Source: Ceratopteris richardii (Eukaryota > Streptophyta > Polypodiopsida > Polypodiales > Pteridaceae). Taken from it: a stretch of DNA of 64,000 bases. Position numbers and translations under genes: made by a program. Numbering within the stretch: position 1 is the first letter of the stretch; every line of letters begins with the position of its first letter. The DNA lies in contig CM035407.1 in the NCBI GenBank assembly GCA_020310875.1, forward strand, positions 203,331,627 to 203,395,626, written 5' to 3'. Under the pieces are notes generated by a model that was not told the DNA's origin, made no database searches, and was given only the letters and a program-made list of their open reading frames with translations. Shown piece by piece: positions 1 to 10,860 of this stretch.

Positions 1-262
1 AGATGGATGATCTATCCATTCATTGTGTAGGATCTAGTGGCCAATCATGGATGAAGGAAGATGTCCAACTATGGATTTGTAAGGAAGCAAAAAGAGAGGG
101 AAAGAAAGCACAATTATGGCCAATAAAACACAAAAATTATAGACCCATAGACGACCCAACATACATGCTCCAAATATTTCCAAACGAAGCATTTGAACCT
201 CACGGATGGATGGAGATATTAGCCACTCTAGATGTGTGTGTAAACAAGGAAGTGTTGACCAT
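1..262 (+). pseudogene. Athila-like Ty3/gypsy pol fragment (family D, piece II)
   Basis: This is an open 87-codon stretch with no complete domain. It closely resembles the linker between protease and reverse transcriptase of the large gypsy element C (about 39885-40130). Shared features are a tryptophan-rich SW..ED..LW.CK segment and an FEPHGW.EILAT.DV motif. It is cut off by the window edge on the left and by a junction to minus-strand chromovirus gag near 261 on the right. The missing continuation of the same reading appears inverted at 58250-58708. It is a relic with no function of its own. The family assignment rests on in-window similarity and is fairly sure; what lies to the left is unknown. 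Confidence 0.75.
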
Positions 263-565
263 GTAGCACAAACCCTCTTTCATTGCCTTCTCTTTCTGCT
301 GAGGGGTAAGAATAGATTGGTTATATGCCCTCTCAGCTAGAGCAGACACTTTTCTCTTTCCTCCTGAGACTGTCTAGATCATGTGCACCTGCTTAGCCTC
401 CCTAGAAGGCTGTGCACTGATCAAACCAGGAGTCGAAGTATGGTAGGGTCGGCTACCCTAGTCCATGGGGATCTCTGGCCTTGGGAACCTGTGCTCCTAT
501 GGCCATCCTCATAAACCAAGGCGATCTCTGTGGCCTGTGCCAAAGACTGACACCGCTCCTTCCTC
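261..565 (-). pseudogene. chromovirus gag fragment (antisense)
   Basis: Positions 261 to about 510 are nearly identical to 20078-20330, the gag region of chromovirus copy B just upstream of its zinc knuckle. Read on the minus strand it covers the segment ending in the first Cys of the knuckle (GLCY). The 3' half of the knuckle is absent here and appears on the plus strand starting at about 58709. From about 510 to 565 the sequence continues as likely upstream gag, but no open frame remains. It is a decayed fragment. Confidence 0.75.
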
Positions 566-1053
566 ACTAAAGGTCGGATCAATCCCAAGAAGGTTTCAAT
601 TATGTTATTTTGGCCTATTTCTCAGGATGGGGGTAGTTATGATCATTTCTTGACGTTCTGATTTTGATCGGAAATTCATTCCTTTTTATTCCTTGATAGC
701 AATGCCTATGACAAACTTGTTTCAAGGCAAGGTTTTTGCATGGAAGCAAGAGTAGCAAGAGAATTTTGATACTCTAAAACAAGGTGTTTCAGAGGCTCCT
801 ATACTCAAAGTGGTGGATTCATAGACTTTGAGTTAGAGGTAGATGCTAGCAGCATAAGCCATAGGGACAGTTTTGAGCCAAGATGGAAGGCCAGTGCATG
901 AACAGGAGTTGTATGCAGTGGTGTATGCATTTTAAGTCTAGAGACACTATCTTTATGATGTAGACTTTAAGGTATACACAGATCACCATACACTTAAGTA
1001 TTTTGTAGTCAGTCAGATCTTCGAGGCAGTCTGGCTCGTTGGGTTGAGCTCAT
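566..1053 (+). pseudogene. chromovirus A: RT C-terminus and RNase H fragment
   Basis: Translated piecewise, this matches the RT thumb/connection and RNase H of chromovirus B (12292-13026 on the minus strand). The matches include the DPKKV..I..WPTPQ block, the FDTLKQ.VSEAPILKVV block, the ELYAVV.ALK block and the HHTLKYF motif. It contains many stops and small indels. The reading breaks at 1053 where the noncoding LTR element was inserted and resumes at 8896. It is a dead copy in the orientation opposite to copy B. Confidence 0.8.
1049..1053. repeat. target-site duplication CTCAT (left)
   Basis: CTCAT sits directly before the left LTR and again directly after the right LTR (8891-8895). Removing the insert restores the host chromovirus reading (AELMQ.FHMEILYRR). 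A base C shared with the LTR end leaves an alternative 4-bp reading, TCAT. Confidence 0.85.
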
Positions 1054-1385
1054 TGTCACATCATGGATGCATAACTTCTTAAGTGAGATGGCACATATGA
1101 GTCTTGGCATCATTTGAGGCATTTTATCCCACTTGGTAGAGGACTTGAGAGGAGAGCCTGTTAGAACTCTCAAGTGAGTCTTTATTGACTCACTCATATT
1201 TAGAGAATAGGGGAAGCTCGGCGGCTGGGAGGTACAAATTACTTCATCTCTGTGTGTGTGTTTGATTCATGGGCTGCCTCCGAGGTACGAATTACTTCAT
1301 CTCTGTGTGTGTGTTTGATTCATGGGCTCACGTGCTATATTTTACGAGCAGAATCGGTCGGCAGAAAGATCTTCATTATGTTATA
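1054..1385 (+). repeat. 5' LTR of the noncoding element (332 bp)
   Basis: The LTR begins TGTCACATC and ends TATGTTATA, one base before the primer site. It matches 8612-8890 but is 53 bp longer because an internal segment is duplicated in tandem (1229-1281, repeated from 1282). Confidence 0.9.
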
Positions 1386-1386
1386 C

Positions 1387-1398
1387 TGGTATCAGAGC
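1387..1398 (+). other. primer-binding site, tRNA-iMet type
   Basis: TGGTATCAGAGC follows the 5' LTR after one base. This is the standard complement to the 3' end of plant initiator tRNA-Met and fixes the element's orientation. Confidence 0.9.
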
Positions 1399-4020
1399 GG
1401 GTTTTATGATCTATTGCGAGTGTGCCTCGAAGATGGGAGGCGCAGGAGTTGAGCCCATGACCTCCCGAAGAGAAAGGAGTGGGCTAACCACGTTGCCACT
1501 TCCATTTGTTGGACTTTATTCCTTGAAATTTCATGTACAAATGTGGACAGGGCCGAAAAAATGGAGCATCAGAGCTCCGTGACCCCGTGAGCTTGGACAC
1601 ACAACAATATGGATAGGAAGAGGTGGGCAAGTCCTTAAGTTATCATTCTTGGCTACTTGGAAGAGAGCTCCATAGTTATGAGAAAGGAAATCAGAAGCGA
1701 CCGTTTTAAAAGGAGTTCGTGATGGTGAGAGGATTTGAACACATGCCTTCCGTACTATAGAGAAGTTTTTCCATCACTTGGAGTCCTGGACAAGTGCTGA
1801 GCTAAAGTTGACATGATCAAGGGAGAAGTGGAGTGTAGAGAAGAGGAGATATCATCTCAAGCAAAGGTATGAAAATTTTTGTTTTTTCCAAGAACTAAAA
1901 GATAAAATTCCACTTTGAGAGAAGGACAATGAAGTGCTAACGGGCTAAGATCTTGGAGGGAAATCATATGTATGGAGAGTATGAGATATGTACTCTCACC
2001 TAGAGTCAAGGATTCCCTCAAGATACAAGAAAGGGTAAGCTTTAGATACCTCCAAAATAGCCATTTTTCATGATTTTTACATAAATTTCAGGAGCTATTT
2101 TGGATAAGTAGCCATTTTGAGAAGGGGAAATGAAGAGGGATTTTTCTTAATTTGGTAGGAAAAATCATGCACACACATAGTCTAGGGTATGGAATTTCAT
2201 ATAAAATTAAGAAAACCAAAAGATACCTCAGTTTGATGGGAGTTTGAAGCTCCACAAAACCCCCTTCCATCACACTTTGATAAAAAATTTCAGCACCTAA
2301 ATCTAAGAAATTCCCATTTTAGAAGAGGGAAAAAGAGGTGCAATAAATATGGATGGATGGGAAAAAGTATATTTACTGAGAGTATGGTGTATGGAATTTA
2401 TATTGGAATCCTTAGATTCATTAAAATGATAAGTTAAGGAGGAATTTTAGTTCCTCAAAAGCCCTCTTCCCGCACCTTTTGGAATGTTAAATTTTGCCAA
2501 ACTCCACTTTTGGGAGTAAGGAAAGAGACCATTTATGAGGCTTCCCATGGATGAGTGCACACATACATGAAGTATGGTGTATGAAATTACCATGAAGAAG
2601 AGAAAATCCAAGAAAAATCCACATTAGAATGGATTAGAGCTTGCTACAGTCTCCGAGTTAAGTTTTGGCGTGAAACTAAAAATCTTGATTTAGACCTCTT
2701 TTGGGGAGCAAATTAGCAGGCACTAAGGGAGGATTTGGAAAGGTGAAAATAGACCCAAGAATCTTCATATACCACTCTCTGAGGATGTGGAGAGAATATT
2801 AGGATTTGCTTGAATGGAGAATGCTTTGGGGCACCCCAAAAATCACATTTTCACACTTTTTGGAGCCCCTCCAACAGTCCATTAGTTTGGCATGTCCCGC
2901 TTAGAATGGCCATATCTTGGGCTAGAAACCTCCAAATTGGATGTGCTATGGCTCATTTCTAAGAGCACAAGGTCTACTTTCAGTTTATGAATTTCTTTTT
3001 TGGAAATCAAGTATTTTTGCAAGTCTGTACAGCTCTGCAAAGTCTAAATAGTTTTGGCAACTACCTTCCGGGAGCCATATCTTTCAAACCGGGAAGGCGA
3101 TTTGAGTAATTTCACTTCGAGTTCTTTGCACATGCTATATATTTTAGTTTATGAACATTCGAAGGTCCTAAAGTGTTTTTTGCAGGTCTAAAGAAGGATT
3201 AGTAATGCATTTTTGATTAAATTTGCATTATTTTGGTAATCACCTGACCATGTTTTATGTTTTGGGAAGTGATCCGATGTTTTGGGACACTTGAAAGCTT
3301 ATGTTAGGACCTGAGGAGGAAGGTGCAGAGGTCTCGAAGCTTTTCGAGAAGGATTGGATGCATGCAATTTCAATACAAAAACTACTCAGGGATGTATGTT
3401 TTATGCTTCAGCCATTTTACTTTATGTTATGGCATGTTTTGTATGTACATGCATAAATTGAATTGCATACATCCAATGTTGATCATTGTTTAAATTCTTA
3501 AAGTATGGATCGACGCGCAAGAAGTATACCTTTTGATTGTTTGTAGGAAAGAGGATTGCAAGAAATACAAGGTTATGCAACACAGATTGTGTTGCTAGCA
3601 TTTTATGTTTTTGCAGGTTATGGAGTCCATATATAAGTTTATGGCGTGCATGCCATGGGCCTGTCAAGCCCTATGTTGTTGGGTGGCCTCTGTGCCACTG
3701 AGCTTATGGTTAATTTTTTTTGGGATTCCATTTCCTGGCGAGATGCTGTCGAAATTTTTCTTACCGCATGGCGTTATATACGCACTTGCCTTTAGGTAAG
3801 AATGTTATGGCATGGTAACATACCTTTCTGCAAACATCAATAAGACCTAGGCATGCTTGTAAGCATGTATTTGATGGACTTAGTACCATCACAGTAGTAT
3901 AGATAAGGCAACTTCAGTAGAAATAGGATCCCTACACATAATCCTTATGGATTTAGACCATAGGATTGCTAAGGGAAGGAGCTACACCTTCACGATTAGT
4001 AATGTGCACAAGAAATCCTA
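1399..4020. other. internal region of noncoding element, left part: no gene seen
   Basis: Only short, unconvincing frames occur. The sequence is AT-rich with many stops in all frames. I recognise no retroelement domain, RNA gene or tandem array here. Confidence 0.6.
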
Positions 4021-4036
4021 TAGGTTTTAGGAAGTT
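4021..4036. repeat. LINE target-site duplication, left copy (16 bp)
   Basis: TAGGTTTTAGGAAGTT occurs here and again at 5907-5922, exactly flanking the LINE. It marks target-primed reverse transcription. Confidence 0.9.
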
Positions 4037-4253
4037 TTTTTTTTAATATAAAGGAAGTTCGGCATTAGCCTACTCTCCCGGACTTGAATTAAATAAAGAA
4101 AAGTACAAGAGAAGGGGACTAGTGCCCACGGGACCCCCCAAATCCCACAAAGCAGGGGAAGCTTTTACAGAGCTTAGATGACATTACAAAGAAGGTTAAT
4201 TACCCTCTCATCACCCTCATGTGGGGCCCACTTGGGTTTAAGCTTGTTATCGA

Positions 4254-5460
4254 TCAAAAGGAGTACTTGATGATGCCTAAAGGGGGGGGGGATTTTTTAC
4301 AGTTGACAATCCTTTTGCCAAGGAGGAATAGCGATTTCTCAATTGACCACTCCTTGGGGGAGTCACCGAAGTTGAAAGCACATCTTTCCCGCCAGATTTT
4401 CCATAGGACCTCCCCTCTGATGGCGTTCCAGAGAGACGCGGAGCAGCCGATCGCTTCTCCCAGCAGGGCTTGCTGCCAACTGAGACGTTTTTGAAGTCTA
4501 ATTCTCTTTCGAACCACCTGCCAGAGTCTATTGGAGTTGGGGCAGGTAAAGAAGATGTGTGAAACATCTTTGATAGACCGGTAGCAGCGTTTGCACCAGG
4601 GAGGGGTCCCACAAATTTTGCTAGCCTTAAGGTTGGTCCAGATTCCATGATGAAGAATTTGCCATAAGAGGACAGACTTTTTGATTTCTATGAGGGGGTG
4701 CCAGATAGCCATGAACTTCATGTCCCACCGAAGCCGCGTCCATGACAGGCACCACTTTTTGTTGAGGTTAACCTGATAGTCGATCGTTTCTTTGATGTTC
4801 GGGATTTTTGATAGGCTGTTCCCATTGTGCCATTTGAGACCAAGCGAGCTCGACATGTCATGTCCCATGAGAAGGCGAACTTTGTGTCGGTCCCAGGCGA
4901 GACATCTGCTTTGCAAAGTGTTCCATTCTTCATGCGAAATGTTGATGCTAGGGTCAATATCCTCAAAGTTGATCCAGCGGTTGGTGTCTTGTTTCCAGAG
5001 ATGTTTCCATTTTTTGAAGCCTTTGTTCCATAGCTTCTTGGCATTTTGAATGTTCCAAGATTCCACACTCCGGATGCCATGGATCGGAAACCAGATAGAG
5101 TCGTTTTGTCTGATACTGGCAGCCCACTTCCAGTCTTCACTGATTCTTGTGAAGCTTTTGACTTTATTCCAACTCTTCCAAAGGGAGCACACCAGATTAG
5201 AGCCTTTCGGGAAGACGGGGATCGGGGAAAACAGCAAGGTCAAGATGTCAAGATTCTTCCAATTTGGGAAACCCATGAGCGCCAACTCATTCTTGTTTCT
5301 GAAGATCAACTTGGCCCACGAGGCCTCCCCGTTGCACCAAGCCTTAATCATCCATTTGGCCGACAGTTTGTTAGCCATGCACCCAATGTCCAAGATACCA
5401 AGTCCCCCACTATCTCTATGGCTGGTGCAGATGGACCATTTGATTTTAGTCTCCAACAAG
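4254..5460 (-). pseudogene. LINE ORF2, C-terminal region with zf-RVT-like domain
   Basis: This continues ORF2 after a frameshift. A GGLGI.D...N.A...KW segment leads into a long Trp-rich stretch. It then carries a zinc-knuckle-like cluster C-x5-C-x2-C...H.F..CP (about plus-strand 4545-4625) with the HIFF.CP signature seen at the C-terminus of plant L1-like ORF2. The domain probably binds nucleic acid during target-primed reverse transcription. The frame stays open for over 400 codons, which suggests the copy is not very old. Confidence 0.85.
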
Positions 5461-5906
5461 AAAGGAAATAAATGGTAGATGATAAGAGGAACGTGTTGAT
5501 AACCATAGCACGACCAGCAAGATTGATTTGCATACCTCTCCAATAGTTAAGCTTGTTTTCGAGTTTGGCAAGCATCCAGTTCCACCGCTGTTCCATAGAG
5601 ACGCCAAACCCCAAGGGAATCCCAAGAAGCCAAAAAATTTGGCCCTGCGGAATGATTTGACAGCCATGATTAATGAGAAAGTCGGGCTGTGACCCACCAA
5701 TAGCTCTAAAGGCGGTCTTAGAGTGGTTGATTATGGATCCAGAGGCTTCACAAAAAGTAGCAAGACACTTCCAGAACGTCTCCAGGCTGGTACTATCATT
5801 GTGAACAAAAGCGTTCATATCATCGGCAAAAAGTCTCATGGTGATCTGACTGTGGTCATGCGGCAAACGAAGGCCTTTAATGTTACCAGCTTCCACCTGA
5901 TTCGTG
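5461..5906 (-). pseudogene. LINE ORF2, RT palm segment
   Basis: The frame encodes the RT catalytic core with FADD in the variant F-A-D-D-M-N, followed by the SIINHSKT block and a WLLGIPLG motif typical of plant L1-like RTs. The apparent start codon of the open frame at 5926 lies in host DNA, so there is no genuine start. The upstream endonuclease and RT fingers are missing. Near 5460 the reading must shift frame to continue into the next entry, so the protein is broken even apart from its truncation. Confidence 0.85.
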
Positions 5907-5922
5907 TAGGTTTTAGGAAGTT
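5907..5922. repeat. LINE target-site duplication, right copy (16 bp)
   Basis: This is identical to 4021-4036 and marks the 5' truncation point of the LINE. Confidence 0.9.
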
Positions 5923-8597
5923 GCATACAGGAACGGGAGATACATTTATAATAATCTCCAAAGTAGTGACGATTTACTTATCTTCACAAGAGTCTCACAG
6001 TATGATTAGGAGAATATGGGGTATCATGATGAATACCAAAAGAGTGACTAGTTTCACTCATGCACATCACTTGAGCAGGTAGTGAAGCATTTCTGCTACA
6101 CTGCAAAGGAAAACAATTAGATGGGATCACAGAGATGGGTTTCATGAGAGAGCATTGACGGGTGCTGTGTGATTCGAGTGATGGTTAGGAAGGCCATAGG
6201 TATGGCACTAGCTCTATGACTCAGAGCATAGATCCCTTAGTCAGGAATAGTTGGGGTACCCAATACATACATATGTATATCGAGATCTACAGAGAGGTAC
6301 CTAGGCTCAGTCTTAGTACCTAGGAACAAGTTGGTTTGGAACGGAAAGGGATATCCATTGTCACATACTCACTAGAACCAAACTAACTAGTTCGATGACA
6401 TGGGAATCACTTGAGTCCACTGACAGGATTTTAGGATATGGGATTCATTAGAATCCACCTACATACTCTATTATATGGAATATATATATTCGGTTTAGTG
6501 TAGGTATGACACCCTGAATTGGAAGGAGTTTTCACTGGTATGGGATGGTGGAAATGACTTCCCTTTGAGCACTCTTCTTCTATGGCCAGGGAGAAAAGGA
6601 CTCATCATTCATGGCGTCATGTCTCACTAGATCAGAGGAGAGCTCTTAGTAGACATCTCCTTAGGATTGGGAGTTATCCTTCATAGTTTAGGGAAGATTT
6701 ATTCTTCCAATAGACAATGTGATAGGTGATTTTATCACCATTGCTATCACATACTCATTTTGAGTTTTTCACGAAGGATAATTCCATCACTTTCATTGGA
6801 TCGTATAGATCCATGCATAGAGTATGGTTAGCATAGATAGCTTTTTAGTATGGATACACATGTGTTTATGGTATCATGTCATATCATTGCTGACCATTTT
6901 AGTAGAGGGCTTTGACCCTTATAAGGAATTTATTTTCTCCACTCTTCACTACATACACCTTCATTGCTTAGGGGAGATCTATTCTCCATCTTCATAGGAA
7001 TATGTATAATGAGGGATTATGCATTAGTTATGGAAGAGAGGACTAAATAAATTCATCAGTTTCTCTTTCAAGGAAAGGAGAAAGTGAGAATTAGTTCAGA
7101 GATCCATGAGAGATCTCACTTTAGTTCAGTGGTCTCACTTTAGCTCCTGTTCTTTGAGAGAGAAAGAAGGAAATGAAAACATGATCTCTTCATAGGAGAA
7201 GAATAGAGTATGTTTTCCTTTAGAAAGAAGAAGTGTTTGGGAAACATCTCTTAGTCTTTATTTCAGAAGGAATTCATTTCCTCTACTTTTCAATGTAATT
7301 TTCCTTGACATGGGAGTGATTCTCCACTATTTTGGGAGGAAAATTATCGAGGGTTTATTTATGTTTCCTCAATTATGGATGAGTAGAGAAAATGCATTCA
7401 AAGGAGTCTCTTCCAAAGGGAAAGGGAAAGTGGAATAGATTCCACTACTAGAGCTCTTTTCCTTAGAGGAGATTATATAGAGAGAGACATGGAGAGAGTT
7501 TACTTTCTCATTTTGGTTGTCTAGATAGAAGTGGCACTCTTCTATCAAAGACGAGAGTTTACTTCTCATTTTGGTTGTCTAGATAGAAGTGGCACTCTTC
7601 TATCAAAGACAAGATGGAGATCAGTTAAGCATGATGGTTAGATTGAGTCTCACATAGAGACTCTTGAGAGAAGTAGTTATGATGTTCCAGTGATGGTCCT
7701 TGACTAGATGATGATCTAGTTATTGACATTATTGAGACTAGGAGTTGAGTATGACTATTCTCTTTAGGGTTTCTAGGGATAGGGATATATCTAACCTATT
7801 GGGGTACCAAACTCTTAGTTGATGTTACATCATGATTATGATGTGTAAACATCAGTTAGGAGAATGGGTACTTAGGGATTATCTGAATCTCAAAGGGAAT
7901 GCTTTCTGCATTCATATGGCAAACTACAGGGAAGAGAAATTTTAGAGTTTGCACTAGTGCCAATAGATGCTCTTCCAATAGAACTTAGTCCAAAGTTTAA
8001 GGATGATAAACCACATAATTATTGGTTGGTGAAATGTAGAGATTACATTTTACTACAAAGAAATTATGAGCTAGATGATCGATTTGCATTGTTCACAAGG
8101 TAGTTTAGATTAAAATATTACTGGTGATTACACTCAAGGTTAGGAAGACCTAGAGTGGTATGAAGGCAATCTATCATTTAGTATTAGATGGGTTTGGAAT
8201 CACTTGTTACGGGACTTTGTTCTATATTTTAGTGGATTATATGGTTTATTATCTCCATTATGGTATGGTCAAACTTACAAGTTTGGCACTTTACACTTGT
8301 TTTTCATATTATTGCTCCATAGAGATACATCATATGGACTTAGGTCATTTGGATGATGTTGTATGTCATGGGAGTGATAGTTTGGAGTTGGAGTGTACAT
8401 GGGAGATAATAGGCACCGATCAGATGGTTTCCCACCTTTGAGATGATCTCATATGAGACTTCTTAAGGGGAAGGATACGGGGAAACAACACACAGAGATG
8501 ACCATGTACATAGAGTACATGGGGTTCAAGGGAGTCCGAGCACTTTCTTCTACCATTACGGACATTTCATCTACATTTTCAAGGACGAAAATGCTCT
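5923..8597. other. internal region of noncoding element, right part: no gene seen
   Basis: Only short frames occur, none with recognisable motifs. The longest, at 8160-8441 (93 codons, hydrophobic and Tyr-rich), has no feature I can name. One tandem duplication is listed separately. Confidence 0.6.
7494..7610 (+). repeat. tandem duplication, about 59 bp x 2
   Basis: The unit starting GAGAGTTTACTTTCTCATTT occurs at 7494-7552 and again at 7553-7610, where it lacks one T. The two copies are otherwise the same by eye, so the duplication is recent relative to its surroundings. Confidence 0.9.
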
Positions 8598-8611
8598 CAA
8601 GGGGAAGGAAA
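8598..8611 (+). other. polypurine tract of the noncoding element
   Basis: CAAGGGGAAGGAAA directly precedes the right LTR, as expected for plus-strand priming. Confidence 0.85.
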
Positions 8612-8890
8612 TGTCACATCATGGATGCATAACTTCTTAAGTGAGATGGCACATATGGGTCTTGGCATCATTTGAGGCATTTTATCCCACTTGGTAGAGG
8701 ACTTGAGAGGAGAGCCTGTTAGAACTCTCAAGTGAGTCTTTATTGACTCACTCATATTTAGAGAATAGGGGAAGCTCGACGGCTGGGAGGTACGAATTAC
8801 TTCATCTCTGTGTGTGTGTTTGATTCATGGGCTCGCGTGCTATATCTTACAAGCAGAATCGGTCGGCAAAAAGATCTTCGTTATGTTATA
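8612..8890 (+). repeat. 3' LTR of the noncoding element (279 bp)
   Basis: This matches 1054-1385 without the extra 53-bp unit. It is followed by the TSD copy CTCAT at 8891-8895. Confidence 0.9.
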
Positions 8891-8895
8891 CTCAT

Positions 8896-10390
8896 ACAGG
8901 AGGTTCACATGGAAATCCTGTATAGAAGAGCAAAGAGAATATAGTTGATGATGCATTATCACGGATAATGTATCAAATGATCTTTACAATTCTAGAAAGC
9001 TCATTGCTTCAAGAGGTAAAGGAAGCACAGGTGGAAGATCCACATTCGAGCCATCAGAGATGAATCTATCATAGGAGACGGGACAGTTTCAGTTGTTTCT
9101 TCCCCTAGCAGAGCGAACAAGTCCATTCCGTATTCTAGCTTCTCACAAGAGAATGGAATAGTTAGACGGAAAGGAAAAGGTTTGTGTACCAGATTCCTGG
9201 GATTTGAGAAGAAAAGTCATGCATGCTAACCATGATGTTCCTTGCCGGACATCCAGGTGTTGACAAGACAATACAGCTTGTTAGAAGAACATTTTGGTGG
9301 CCTGGATAGCCAAGGATGTCCACACTTATGTTTAATAGGCTTTATGTTTCAAGTCAACCAAGCAGAAAGGATAAAGACTCCACATCTTTTGTATCCTTTA
9401 CAGATTCCAGATCACAACTAGAATAGTACTTCATAGTCGGGTACCGCGGACCCAAAGGAATTGGGATACTATCCTAGTTATGGTAGATAGATTGATGATC
9501 CATAGGGATCATGAATTTGGTCCATAGGGATCAGTTCATACCCACGTAGGAGACGATAGAAACTCCACACAGGGATCACAGTGTCACACATTGATCCACA
9601 GGGGTCAGTCCATTTGATCCACAGGTACTGGAGTTGTTTATCCAGCATGTCTTCAGATTGCATGGGTTGTTAACATCCATAGTTTCAAATAGGGATGTCA
9701 GATTTACAGGACCAAGTGGGTCACCTAGTTTTTAGAGGACATATTGAGGGAGACAGACATATTGGAATAGTATTTGGCACTAGTTGTATTTCCTTTTGAG
9801 ATGAACCATGGCATGAATCCCAATGCTCTTAGTACCATAGATATGTCATATAAATGTCCTAATGGTTTGGAGTTCTTAGCAAACGTCCAAGCAAATTTAG
9901 AAATAGCTAAAACCAAGATGCAGCAAGAAGATGATAGGGTTGAAGAGTACATTGATAGGAAAAGATCTCCTAGATCCTCAGAGGTAGGAGATAGAGTCTT
10001 TCTTCAAGTACCAGCTAGTTCTACTTCACTGTCCACAGGGAAGTGTAGTAAGCTATCACCAAGGTTTTATGGACCTTAGAAGATAGTTAAAAATGTAGGT
10101 GAAGTTGTATACCGATTAGATCTTCCTCTAGATTACAGATTTCATCCAGTGTTTCATGTTTCTAGGGAGGATAATCTAATAGAAGATATTGCTTCTTTGC
10201 AAGAAAGTAAAAGCACGGATCATTCTCCAGATAGGATACTAAATTGGAGACAGAAGCGATTCAAGAATCGTGTCTTCTAGGAGTATTTAGTAGCCTGGAG
10301 AGGATTATCACTTACTGACTCTACTTGGGAATCAGAAGCTCTGGTTTGCTAGTACTTTCCCTCATTGATCATTGAGGACAATGATCTTTA
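8896..10390 (+). pseudogene. chromovirus A: integrase and chromodomain, degraded
   Basis: The reading resumes at the RNase H end (HMEILYRR..ENIV.DALS) and runs through integrase. Recognisable parts are the HPGV.KTIQLVRR.FWWPG zinc region, the DRLSKM-like region, an open piece at 9774-10079 matching 11014-11394, and a final chromodomain-like block at about 10230-10345 (YLVAWRGL..TDSTWE). Many stops and indels are present. At about 9484-9640 the integrase core is interrupted by copies of a GATCCACAGGGATC-like repeat that also fills this family's LTR. It is non-functional. Confidence 0.82.
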
Positions 10391-10404
10391 GAAGGGGGAG
10401 AGAG
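10391..10404 (+). other. polypurine tract of chromovirus A
   Basis: GAAGGGGGAGAGAG lies immediately before the TGTCAGACA start of the LTR. Confidence 0.8.
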
Positions 10405-10562
10405 TGTCAGACATTGATCCACAGGGATCAGTGAATGTGATCCACAGGGATCATTGATCCACAGGGATCAGTCTATTTGATCCACAGGGATCAATCCATG
10501 TGTGTGAGGGACAAGGGCCAGCTAGCAAAGGTCCCAAGCTCGGGGGATACCTTAAGGTACTT
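10405..10562 (+). repeat. partial 3' LTR of chromovirus A
   Basis: It starts TGTCAGACATTG and contains four iterations of the near-palindrome GATCCACAGGGATC. It then follows the family LTR through GGTACTTTGGT, where it abuts the opposing LTR of copy B. The remainder of the LTR is absent. Confidence 0.75.
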
Positions 10563-10811
10563 TGGTGAGACTTTCCTTAGAAAAGACATGTGAATGATGT
10601 GTGTGCCACTCTCCTCCCATCCATTTATATCCTTTTGTATCTAAAATAGCAGTGATCTCGAATGATCTAGAGTCGCCATGTGGCCAACATGCAACACTCA
10701 TCCCCACTAACCATCAAATACCTTAGGATATACCCCTGACCTTAAGACCTTAGCTAACTAGCCCTCGTCCCACACACACATGGAATGGTCTCTGTAGACC
10801 AATGTCTGACA
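10563..10811 (-). repeat. 3' LTR of chromovirus B
   Basis: On the minus strand it begins TGTCAGACATTGG next to a polypurine tract (plus-strand 10812-10826). Its last part matches the LTR at 60004-60325. It faces the LTR of copy A head to head. The left boundary is inferred from the LTR terminus (TGGTGAGAC on the plus strand). Confidence 0.7.
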
Positions 10812-10860
10812 CTCTCTCCCCCTTCTAAAGATCATTGTCCTCAATGATCAATGAGGGAAA

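Larger units (their letters stand above)
4037..5906 (-). mobile_element. 5'-truncated L1-like LINE
   Basis: This minus-strand non-LTR retrotransposon remnant is 1.87 kb long. The T-run next to the left TSD copy is its poly(A) tail. The coding part starts abruptly in the middle of the RT domain next to the right TSD copy, so the element is 5' truncated, as is usual for LINEs. It holds the 3' part of ORF2 (RT, then a zinc-knuckle zf-RVT-like region) and about 200 bp of 3' UTR. It lies inside the noncoding LTR element, so it is the younger of the two. Confidence 0.92.
1054..8890 (+). mobile_element. noncoding LTR retrotransposon (LARD-like), inserted in chromovirus A
   Basis: The element is bounded by two LTRs starting TGTCACATC, with a 5-bp TSD. 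An initiator-Met type primer site follows the left LTR and a polypurine tract precedes the right LTR, so the element runs on the plus strand. The internal region is about 7.2 kb, of which about 1.9 kb is a nested LINE. I found no gag or pol similarity in the rest. It therefore looks like a large non-autonomous derivative that would need proteins supplied in trans. The two LTRs differ at roughly eight positions over 279 bp, plus one 53-bp duplication, so the insertion is not recent. Confidence 0.85.

Noticed and set aside
1725..1765. tRNA-like T-arm sequence (GGATTTGAACACATGCC)
   Set aside because: No acceptor stem, anticodon arm or cloverleaf could be placed around it.
5046..5478. Two plus-strand frames of about 141 codons
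   Set aside because: They are antisense shadows of the LINE ORF2 frame.
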